The notes under the pieces are model-generated. The model ran no database searches. It had not been told where the DNA came from and worked only from the letters and a program-made list of their open reading frames with translations. DNA of 5,930 bases from Planctomycetaceae bacterium (lineage in GTDB: Bacteria; Planctomycetota; Planctomycetia; Pirellulales; JAEUIK01). The position numbers and the translations under genes are program-made. Of this stretch, positions 1-4,974 are shown one piece after another (position 1 is the first letter of the stretch; every line of letters starts with the position of its first letter). Location: positions 1 to 5,930 of the forward strand of contig WGDQ01000068.1 in NCBI GenBank assembly GCA_015493185.1, written 5' to 3'.

Positions 1-275
1 GGCTTTGCACAAAAACCTTCGCGTCTTTCGCAATACCGCACAACAGAAGCAGCCGACATTTTCGCACCGGCTTTTTCGCGAACTTCGAGCCACGAATCGC
101 TGACAACTAACAGACCACAGGGGCTTGGAACAACCAGGCTACGAACGAGCCTCTCGGGAAGTTAGCCAGCGCAACAACAACCAAAACGCGACTGGACACC
201 AACTCCACGTGCTATTTCGACAACTATTTTTCAAACCGTAGCAAACGAACGCATTGAATTACGACTGGACGCACT
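1..275. other. Non-coding region upstream of cpaA
   Basis: No credible gene end is seen. Frame 1 is open from base 1 to a TAG at 163-165 but has no start and no recognisable motif, and the other + frames stop near 103-108. Four TTCGC copies cluster at 18, 27, 61 and 75. AGGCT (136-140) and AGCCT (148-152) could form a small hairpin. Bases 208-262 are AT-richer than the genes and would suit a promoter, but no -35/-10 pair stands out. Confidence 0.5.
51..76 (+). terminator. Weak intrinsic-terminator-like stem and T-run
   Basis: AGCCG (51-55) pairs with CGGCT (68-72) across a 12-base loop, and the right arm runs into five T residues (72-76). It would lie between any gene to the left, such as a pilin gene, and cpaA. 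The stem is only five pairs and the loop is large, so this is a weak call. Confidence 0.25.
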
Positions 276-842
276 ATGTTTGATGCCCAACTCATTCTTG
301 AACGAATCGTAGACAATTGGCCGGTTTGGCTGGTCACGGTCACGCTGGTCGTCGCGGCCACGATCGACGGCGTGAAATTGAAAGTGCCCAATTGGATTAC
401 GCTGCCAATGATCGTAACGGGCTGGATCTACAGCGGCGTTTTCTTCGGCTGGGAGGGGCTCGGCTGGAGCCTGGCCGGCACCGCCGTAGGGCTCGGACTC
501 CTACTGCCCGCATACGCCATCGGAGGCATGGGCGCAGGCGACGTAAAATTGCTGGCCGGCGTCGGTGCCTGGGTATGGTCGACCGTAACGCTTTACGCTT
601 TTTGCCTTTCGGCCGTCTTCGGTGCCGTCATTGCTGTTGCGATGGTGCTGTATCGCCGAGCGTGGAGCAAGCATAAGAACCAGTTCTTCATGATCTTCCA
701 CGAAATTCTTACGGTTCGAGATCCGAATGTCTTGTCGGAGATCGCAGCCGAGCGAAAAAGCTCAATGCTGCTATTGCCGTACGGAATTCCGATCGCCATT
801 GGAACCATTTGTTACTTCGCATTGACGGGAATGCTGCTATGA
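276..842 (+). CDS. cpaA: Prepilin peptidase, CpaA/TadV type (A24 family)
   Basis: Membrane aspartyl protease that removes the leader from Flp-type prepilins and TadE-like pseudopilins at the cytoplasmic face of the inner membrane. The 188-residue protein has the peptidase half only, without the N-terminal methylase domain of PilD, as is usual for CpaA/TadV. Both family aspartates are visible: D31 in ATIDGVKLKVPN, and D89 in the GxGD motif (GMGAGDVK, residues 84-91). Hydrophobic segments lie near residues 15-30, 43-57, 62-82, 100-125 and 165-187. A hydrophilic stretch at about 127-163 precedes the last one, which begins LPYGIPIAIG. The ATG at 276 is preceded only by a weak purine match (CTGGAC, 264-269), so initiation may not depend on a Shine-Dalgarno. 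Its stop overlaps the first possible tadE start (ATGA, 839-842), suggesting translational coupling. Family assignment is firm; processing of TadE in this organism is inferred from the neighbouring cleavage motif. Confidence 0.92.
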   Translation: MFDAQLILERIVDNWPVWLVTVTLVVAATIDGVKLKVPNWITLPMIVTGWIYSGVFFGWEGLGWSLAGTAVGLGLLLPAYAIGGMGAGDVKLLAGVGAWVWSTVTLYAFCLSAVFGAVIAVAMVLYRRAWSKHKNQFFMIFHEILTVRDPNVLSEIAAERKSSMLLLPYGIPIAIGTICYFALTGMLL

Positions 843-1375
843 ATCGCCATCTTTGCTCAAACAACTCAGCTTTTCCTGAGCTCGCCGATTCCCGCAGTTG
901 CGAGGAGAATCGTGCTTACGGCATTGCGGTCAACCAAGCTGTTTATCGATCCAAACTGGAGAAGATCCTTCGGTTGTGCCGAAGGAATCGACGAGGGGCT
1001 GCCATCGTCGAGTTTGCCGTGGTCGCGCCGGTTCTGTTTCTGCTCGTGTTTGGCATGATCGAGTACGGGCGCCTGGTCATGGTTCAGCAAATGCTGACCA
1101 ATGCCTCGCGAGAGGGGGCAAGGCTGGGCGTGCTGGACGGCACAACCACTACAGACGTCGAAAACACGGTCAATTCCTATTTGACGAGCGCTGCCGTGTC
1201 GGGTGCGACCGTGACGGTGACGCCGGATCCGCCTAGTTCGGCCGGATATGGCGAAGCTGTCACGGTTACCGTCACCGTACCATTTGATCAAGTCAGTTGG
1301 CTTCCATCGCCAATCTTCTTAGGCGGAACCACATTGACAGCCACAACCGTAATGCGCCGTGAAACAACGCAGTAG
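839..1375 (+). CDS. tadE: TadE-like pseudopilin / pilus assembly protein
   Basis: Minor pseudopilin of the Tad machine, with one N-terminal membrane helix and a periplasmic domain. The TadE signature starts at residue 51 (counted from the ATG at 839): RRGAAIVEFAVVAPVLFLLV, followed by FGMIEYGR and then VQQMLTNASREGAR. The Gly53-Ala54 bond with Glu58 at mature position 5 and Phe59 at position 6 is a type IV prepilin-like cleavage site, matching the CpaA peptidase next door. The remainder is a short Thr/Val-rich, beta-like domain of about 100 residues ending at TAG 1375. The start is uncertain. ATG 839 overlaps the cpaA stop but gives a 53-residue leader, which is long. TTG 974 gives an 8-residue leader and a 133-residue protein, and has GGAGAAG nine bases upstream. 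The outermost in-frame start, TTG 809, lies inside cpaA and is unlikely. Family identity is firm in all cases. Confidence 0.9.
   Translation: MNRHLCSNNSAFPELADSRSCEENRAYGIAVNQAVYRSKLEKILRLCRRNRRGAAIVEFAVVAPVLFLLVFGMIEYGRLVMVQQMLTNASREGARLGVLDGTTTTDVENTVNSYLTSAAVSGATVTVTPDPPSSAGYGEAVTVTVTVPFDQVSWLPSPIFLGGTTLTATTVMRRETTQ
958..964 (+). promoter_or_regulatory. Shine-Dalgarno for an alternative tadE start (TTG 974)
   Basis: GGAGAAG lies nine bases before TTG 974, in frame with tadE. Starting there would give a leader of eight residues before the Gly-Ala cleavage site, a more usual size for a pseudopilin leader than the 53 residues from ATG 839. The ATG at 839 has only GGGA (827-830) upstream. It is inferred that this site could be the main or a second initiation point. 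Confidence 0.4.
966..986 (+). other. Perfect 8-bp stem-loop around TTG 974 of tadE
   Basis: TCCTTCGG (966-973) pairs perfectly with CCGAAGGA (979-986), leaving the five-base loop TTGTG. The alternative tadE start codon TTG 974 is the first three bases of the loop, and the GGAGAAG ribosome-site candidate abuts the 5' arm. There is no T-run after it, so it does not look like an intrinsic terminator. The pairing is read directly from the sequence; a role in starting or damping tadE translation is inference. Confidence 0.45.
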
Positions 1376-1404
1376 GATGCCGTACGTTTAGGTGGGGCCA
1401 GACC

Positions 1405-1429
1405 GCGCTTCAGGCGCGCGCCGAAGCGT
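1405..1429 (+). other. GC-rich hairpin in the tadE-cpaB gap
   Basis: CGCTTC (1406-1411) pairs with GAAGCG (1423-1428) around the 10-bp perfect palindrome GGCGCGCGCC (1413-1422). The result is a nine-pair GC-rich stem with a single bulged A (1412), a four-base GCGC loop, and a possible closing G-U at 1405/1429. It ends five bases before the cpaB Shine-Dalgarno. No T-run follows. It could protect or punctuate the mRNA between tadE and cpaB, or limit ribosome entry; the function is inferred. Confidence 0.5.
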
Positions 1430-1433
1430 TCGT

Positions 1434-1438
1434 AGGAG
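1434..1438 (+). promoter_or_regulatory. Shine-Dalgarno that sets the cpaB start
   Basis: AGGAG lies ten bases before GTG 1449. It picks GTG 1449 over the further-upstream in-frame GTG at 1392, which would place the hairpin at 1405-1429 inside the coding region and add 19 Arg-rich residues before the membrane anchor. Confidence 0.7.
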
Positions 1439-1448
1439 AATCAAGATC

Positions 1449-2537
1449 GTGCGTCCGAAATCCATCATCTTGCTCGCTTTGGCACTGGGTAGCGGCCTGG
1501 TTGCTGCAATCGGCATCAATCAGGTGCTGGCGAATCGCAATCGCGTTGTTGTCCAGTCAGCCGAAACCGAACCAATCTTCGTCGCCATGGTCGATATCGA
1601 GTATGGCGACGAACTGGGCCCACAGAACGTGAAGCTTGAAGAATGGCCCAAGGACAAGATTCCCGAAGGGGCGCTTCGCAAGCTGGAAGATGTCGAGGGC
1701 CGCAAGACACGCACGAAGATTTACGCTGATGAGCCGATCCTGGAATTCAAGCTGTTGAGCAAGGATGCGAGCGAACAGGGTGCCACCGCACTGATTCCGC
1801 CCGGATATCGGGTGGTATCTGTAAAGGTTGATGCCGTTAGCGGTGGTAGCGCCTTGATCATGCCCAACGATCGCGTTGACGTGTTGGTGCACCTTCTGGC
1901 GAACCCGGGGAGGGGCATTTCGCGAACGGCAACCAAAACCATTTTGCAGGACGTTCGCGTCTTTGCGGTCGACTCGAAATATCGGGTGAATCCAGAAGAC
2001 CCAGAGGCGACAGGTCCGGCCAAGACGATTTCGTTGCTGGTCACGCCCGAACAGGCAGAGCTGGTCACTCTGGCCAGCGAGCTCGGAAAAATCCGGCTGG
2101 TGATGCGAAGCCCGGAGGACGATGATCTGGCAAAAACCGACGGTGCGCAAGTGGCAGAGCTGCTGGGTATTACCGAGCAAGCAGATCGTGAAGCGGAATC
2201 GCTTTTGCCGCCAGACAACCAAGCAAGCTCGTTGGTGGATCTGCTGGATCAGCAGGCAGCGACGCCCGATCCTGAACCGGTCGTTCAGCCGGTCGACGCA
2301 ACCTGGACAATGGTCGTTTTATCGGGGATGGATGCCCAGCGCGTCGAATTCACCGAAGACGGAAAAACCATCACAACAAGTTCGCTAACATCACCCGCCA
2401 GCGGTGCGTTAAACGCCAGCGCTGGGATGCTTGGCGATCGCCAAGACGCTGACAGCGACACAGACGGCCAAGAACTCGATGAACCCGAGGACGAAGAGTT
2501 CACTGGCGACGACGGCTTCAACGGGGACGACGACTAG
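1449..2537 (+). CDS. cpaB: Flp pilus assembly protein CpaB/RcpC
   Basis: Periplasmic, inner-membrane-anchored partner of the CpaC/RcpA secretin in Tad pilus assembly. The 362-residue protein from GTG 1449 opens with RPKS followed by a hydrophobic anchor or uncleaved signal (about residues 6-27, ILLALALGSGLVAAIGI). An SAF-like domain follows at about 41-105 (EPIFVAMVDIEYGDEL, then LEEWPKDKIPEGAL). The CpaB/RcpC domain is at about 112-235, with ALIPPGYRVVSVKVDA and MPNDRVDVLVHLL as its clearest matches. A linker rich in Glu, Gln and Asp leads to a short conserved-looking hairpin (WTMVVLSGMDAQRVEF). The last 34 residues (329-362) are strikingly acidic: 17 Asp/Glu and one Arg, ending GDDD. The GTG start is supported by AGGAG at 1434 and by the RPKS opening remembered from planctomycete CpaB proteins. 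Family assignment is firm; the role of the acidic tail is unknown. Confidence 0.93.
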   Translation: MRPKSIILLALALGSGLVAAIGINQVLANRNRVVVQSAETEPIFVAMVDIEYGDELGPQNVKLEEWPKDKIPEGALRKLEDVEGRKTRTKIYADEPILEFKLLSKDASEQGATALIPPGYRVVSVKVDAVSGGSALIMPNDRVDVLVHLLANPGRGISRTATKTILQDVRVFAVDSKYRVNPEDPEATGPAKTISLLVTPEQAELVTLASELGKIRLVMRSPEDDDLAKTDGAQVAELLGITEQADREAESLLPPDNQASSLVDLLDQQAATPDPEPVVQPVDATWTMVVLSGMDAQRVEFTEDGKTITTSSLTSPASGALNASAGMLGDRQDADSDTDGQELDEPEDEEFTGDDGFNGDDD

Positions 2538-2644
2538 AGAAGTTTGAGAAGAACGCTGACGAAGACAGCATACTCGTCGGAACGCACGAGGATCAGCGTC
2601 GATTCGACATGCAAAACTGTTTTCAGGGGCCTCGACACGACGAA

Positions 2645-2658
2645 GGAACAGGTGTTCC
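2645..2658. promoter_or_regulatory. Perfect 6-2-6 dyad, candidate operator
   Basis: GGAACA-GG-TGTTCC is an inverted repeat with perfect six-base arms and a two-base spacer. It lies 267 bases before the cpaC ATG and 107 bases after the cpaB stop. The shape suits a dimeric DNA-binding regulator, but no regulator gene or second copy was seen in the window. One such dyad in several kilobases can arise by chance. Confidence 0.3.
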
Positions 2659-2721
2659 GGACATGGTTTCCCACAACGCATTGTAACGATTTGCTGCACG
2701 TGGAATCATAAGGCGCACTCT

Positions 2722-2745
2722 GCCGCACGCATGAAGCGAAGCGGC
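2722..2745 (+). other. Stem-loop in the cpaC leader
   Basis: GCCGC (2722-2726) pairs with GCGGC (2741-2745), and inside it CGC (2728-2730) pairs with GCG (2736-2738). This leaves a small internal loop and a five-base ATGAA loop. There is no T-run. Function is unknown. Confidence 0.35.
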
Positions 2746-2776
2746 TGAGCACGTAGAAGCAAAGCGTTCGATTCGG

Positions 2777-2808
2777 TCGTTCGCGTAACGCACTGACGCG
2801 TGGAACGA
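2777..2808 (+). other. Bulged stem-loop in the cpaC leader
   Basis: TCGTTCGCGT (2777-2786) pairs with ACGCG (2796-2800) and AACGA (2804-2808), giving two five-bp stems joined across a three-base TGG bulge, with a nine-base loop. A second register pairs TCGTTCG with CGAACGA. There is no T-run, and function is unknown. Confidence 0.35.
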
Positions 2809-2888
2809 ACGAGTCTCACGAACGTCGGGCGGCCTGAATCCCGTAGCCGCATGTTGCAATAACGAATCACGGAAGACGAATCACAGTG

Positions 2889-2922
2889 GTCCCGGCGGGT
2901 CGGGACACGCACGGAGGTGTCC
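2889..2922 (+). promoter_or_regulatory. Two mutually exclusive stem-loops over the cpaC ribosome site
   Basis: Stem A pairs GTCCCG (2889-2894) with CGGGAC (2901-2906) around a six-base loop. Stem B pairs GGACAC (2903-2908) with GTGTCC (2917-2922) around an eight-base loop that contains the GGAG of the Shine-Dalgarno. Bases 2903-2906 are used by both stems, so only one can form at a time. Stem B holds the ribosome site in its loop and ends three bases before ATG 2926, whereas stem A leaves that region open. The pairings are seen directly; a translational switch is an inference. Confidence 0.4.
2913..2917 (+). promoter_or_regulatory. Shine-Dalgarno that sets the cpaC start
   Basis: GGAGG lies eight bases before ATG 2926, close to ideal. 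The alternative in-frame GTG at 2917 overlaps this site by its first base and so cannot use it, which makes ATG 2926 the likely start and removes three residues from the longest reading. Confidence 0.75.
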
Positions 2923-2925
2923 AGG

Positions 2926-4749
2926 ATGTTTGTGCAACGATCTCGACGGTGTTTGGCCGTCCGAGCAGTCTTCGGCTGCATGGTTTGCAGCTTTCTCTCT
3001 TCGCCAGTGCCCGCCGGCGCGCAACAGATCGGCCCGCAACCGGTCATTCATCACGTACAAGGTGCAACACAGCGCCTCGAGATGGTGGCGAATTCGAGCC
3101 GAATACTGACGCTTGATAAGAAAATCCCTCAGGCACAAGTCAACAACCCTGAGATTCTGGAAATCACCCCGCTTTCTCCGACAAAGGTGCAAATCTTTGC
3201 GAAGAATCCGGGGGTCACGCAGGTGAATCTTTGGGACGAAAACGACGAGGTCTACTCGATCGACGTCATCGTCTACGGCGACGCTCGCGAGCTGACAATG
3301 CTGCTCAACACGCAGTTCCCCAAGGCATCGCTGAAGGTGATCCCGTTGGCCAATAGCGTCGTGATTTCAGGATACGTCGACGACCCGGACGCAATGGAGC
3401 GCATTATCGAAATTGCCGAGGATTACCATCCAAAAGTCATCAACAACATCCGGATCGGCGGCGTACAGCAGGTTTTGCTGCACACAAAAGTCATGGAGGT
3501 TTCGCGAACCAAGTTGCGCAACCTGGGCATCGACTTCGCCCAATTCAATGGCGACGATTTTGTGACGTCGGGCATCAGCGGCCTGATCACCGGAAGCGGC
3601 ACAACGACGGCAACCGGGCCGGGTAGTGTGCTTGCGGCGACAGCCAATGCCACGGGTACGGTATCCACACAAGCGGGCACACTGGCCTTCGGCATTGTTG
3701 ACGGCAACAACGCTTTCTACCAGTTCCTGAACGCCCTGAAAGAAAACAACTTGATGAAGGTTCTGGCAGAACCTGATCTGGTAACGGTTAGCGGACGACC
3801 GGCCACCTTCAACGTGGGGGGCGAATTCCCGATTCTGGTGCCCCAAAGCCTGGGCACCGTATCGATCGACTTCAAGAAGTTCGGTACGCAGATGGACTTC
3901 GTGCCCATCGTACAGGGCAACGATCGCATTCGCCTCGAAGTCCGTCCTCGGGTTAGCGAAATTGATGAAACCCGAAGCGTGCAAATCGGCGACATCAACA
4001 TCCCGGGGCTTCGTGTGCGGGAGGTGAATACAGGCGTCGAGATGCGTGCCGGACAAACACTTGCATTGGCAGGGCTGGTGCAAACACGGGTCGAGGCAGA
4101 AGTTCGTGGTTTGCCGTGGGTCAGCGATTTGCCGTATGTCGGCGCCATGTTCCGACGCACCCAAGAAGAAGTCAACGAGATCGAACTGCTGATTCTCGTG
4201 ACCCCCTATTTGGTCGACGCCATGGAATGCCACGAGGTGCCTGAAGGCGGCCCCGGCACATCGACTTGCTCGCCAAGCGACTGCGATTTTCACTGGAAGG
4301 GGCAGATCGAAGTGCCCTGTGGAAAGTACGCAGAGTGCAACAGTTGTCAGCAATGCGAAAACGGCACATGCGATGCGCACGCCGGCGAAGAAATAATCAT
4401 CGACTCAGCGCCAACGCCGGAGGGCGGGGAAACACTGCCGCAAAAGTTGCCTCCGGTTCCTCCCGAAGTCACTGATGAGAGTGTTCAATTCCCAACTACC
4501 AAGGTGCAACGTGGAGGTGTGCGGGCACAGCGGACGTCGACCAGCGTTGAACTCCGGCAGCCGAGGGCGCAGGTACCGCGCAGCCCGGCGCAACCCCGGA
4601 ACTACCGGCGAGCGGGCACACGGCCGACAACGCCGCATAACCGCGCCAGGGCGAAAAACCGCACCGAGCCCGTCTTGCGTCCGGCAACGACGGCGGCTAG
4701 CGGCCAACCAGGAATCGTCGGCCCCATAGGTTATGACGTAAGTAAATAA
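2926..4749 (+). CDS. cpaC: Tad pilus secretin CpaC/RcpA
   Basis: Outer-membrane secretin forming the pore through which the Flp pilus leaves the cell. The 607-residue protein has a signal peptide (Arg-rich start, hydrophobic core, likely cut after AGA at residue 32). An N-terminal T2SS/T3SS pilus domain spans about 48-118 (SRILTLDKKIPQAQVNNPEI to IDVIVYGD). A BON-like domain at about 120-177 follows (LKVIPLANSVVISGYVDDP). A Gly/Thr/Ala-rich segment lies at 221-252. The secretin domain runs from about 268 to 431, with LAEPDLVTVSGRPATFNVGG, EFPILVP, RLEVRPRVSEID, AGQTLALAGLV and LPWVSDLPYVGAMFRR, ending ELLILVTPYLVDAM. Beyond it is an unusual 175-residue C-terminal extension. This holds eight cysteines between residues 435 and 482 (the only cysteines outside the signal peptide), then an acidic Pro-rich linker, then a basic Arg/Pro/Ala tail (526-585, 16 Lys/Arg against 2 Glu). 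Assignment is firm; the extension has no function I recognise. Confidence 0.96.
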   Translation: MFVQRSRRCLAVRAVFGCMVCSFLSSPVPAGAQQIGPQPVIHHVQGATQRLEMVANSSRILTLDKKIPQAQVNNPEILEITPLSPTKVQIFAKNPGVTQVNLWDENDEVYSIDVIVYGDARELTMLLNTQFPKASLKVIPLANSVVISGYVDDPDAMERIIEIAEDYHPKVINNIRIGGVQQVLLHTKVMEVSRTKLRNLGIDFAQFNGDDFVTSGISGLITGSGTTTATGPGSVLAATANATGTVSTQAGTLAFGIVDGNNAFYQFLNALKENNLMKVLAEPDLVTVSGRPATFNVGGEFPILVPQSLGTVSIDFKKFGTQMDFVPIVQGNDRIRLEVRPRVSEIDETRSVQIGDINIPGLRVREVNTGVEMRAGQTLALAGLVQTRVEAEVRGLPWVSDLPYVGAMFRRTQEEVNEIELLILVTPYLVDAMECHEVPEGGPGTSTCSPSDCDFHWKGQIEVPCGKYAECNSCQQCENGTCDAHAGEEIIIDSAPTPEGGETLPQKLPPVPPEVTDESVQFPTTKVQRGGVRAQRTSTSVELRQPRAQVPRSPAQPRNYRRAGTRPTTPHNRARAKNRTEPVLRPATTAASGQPGIVGPIGYDVSK

Positions 4750-4753
4750 GGAC

Positions 4754-4810
4754 GGCGGTTCGCTTCCTCGGGCGTTGCGGTCCCTCTCGTAGGGGAAACG
4801 CTTGGCCGCC
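4754..4810 (+). other. Nested stem-loop just after cpaC
   Basis: Three nested pairings follow the cpaC stop within five bases: GGCGG (4754-4758) with CCGCC (4806-4810), GCGTT (4772-4776) with AACGC (4797-4801), and CCCT (4782-4785) with AGGG (4791-4794). Together they could fold the whole interval into one long, interrupted hairpin. No T-run follows, so an intrinsic terminator is not supported. It may act in RNA processing, 3'-end protection or partial attenuation before cpaE. The function is inferred. Confidence 0.4.
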
Positions 4811-4916
4811 GCGTCTGCGAGCCCATGGAAGATCGCTTGCTCCGTTAGCCGGCCATACTGCCCGTGGCTGCTCTTGACGGGCGATCTCTTGGAGCAGCGG
4901 TACCGACGTTGCCGTC

Positions 4917-4939
4917 CTTGGTGAAGGCCCTTCGCCAAG
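4917..4939 (+). other. 10-bp hairpin ahead of cpaE
   Basis: CTTGGTGAAG (4917-4926) pairs with CTTCGCCAAG (4930-4939) with one G-U wobble, leaving a three-base GCC loop. It ends 35 bases before ATG 4975 and has no T-run after it. Its left arm contains an in-frame GTG (4921), which makes that codon a poor start. A role in cpaE expression is inferred. Confidence 0.5.
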
Positions 4940-4974
4940 CTACTGAATGCACCGACTTTCCGACGACTTCGACT

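Larger units (their letters stand above)
2538..2925 (+). other. 388-nt gap between cpaB and cpaC: likely structured 5' leader of cpaC
   Basis: No credible gene is seen on either strand. The reading frames present are short and have no recognisable family features. A 25-codon ATG frame at 2609-2686 lacks a well-placed ribosome site. The stretch holds a 5-1-5 dyad GTCGATTCGAC (2598-2608), the 6-2-6 dyad at 2645-2658, and stem-loops at 2722-2745 and 2777-2808. A spaced direct repeat ACGAATCAC occurs at 2862-2870 and 2876-2884, and two overlapping stem-loops lie at 2889-2922. I could not find a convincing -35/-10 or sigma-54 promoter. The simplest reading is an untranslated leader of cpaC with its own control; this is inference. 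Confidence 0.5.

Noticed and set aside
216..244. A possible promoter, TTCGAC with TAGCAA 17 bases later, upstream of cpaA.
   Set aside because: Too few matches to the consensus to separate it from background.
1557..2222. A 221-codon minus-strand open frame opposite cpaB.
   Set aside because: It is a shadow of cpaB codon usage with no recognisable domain and no supported start.
2609..2686. A 25-residue + strand ATG frame in the cpaC leader, a possible leader peptide.
   Set aside because: The nearest purine run (GAGG at 2588) is 17 bases away, and the peptide has no run of regulatory codons.
2534..2859. Minus-strand open frames of about 72 and 78 codons in the cpaB-cpaC gap.
   Set aside because: They overlap each other in different frames, have no family features and lie over paired RNA-like elements; not enough to call a gene.
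79..2884. Recurrent ACGAAC/ACGAAT words in both long non-coding stretches (for example near 91, 142, 244, 2804, 2817, 2862 and 2876).
   Set aside because: Spacing and flanks vary and similar words occur in the genes; apart from the short direct repeat at 2862/2876 there is no clear site array.
3367..4380. A 337-codon open frame on the minus strand opposite cpaC, with a hydrophobic start.
   Set aside because: It lies wholly inside a well-supported secretin gene, its His/Ala/Arg-rich sequence matches no family I know, and the region is explained by constraints on the + strand frame.
4801..4848. After the cpaC stop, the same frame reads CEPMEDRLLR before a TAG, recalling the EPLEDR motif near the N-terminus of many planctomycete surface proteins.
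   Set aside because: It ends after a few codons, has no start or ribosome site, and such a short match can be chance.
4849..4974. A possible N-terminal extension of CpaE from GTG 4864 or GTG 4921.
   Set aside because: The added residues show no domain features, GTG 4921 lies in a hairpin arm, and ATG 4975 opens directly into the first strand of the receiver-like fold.
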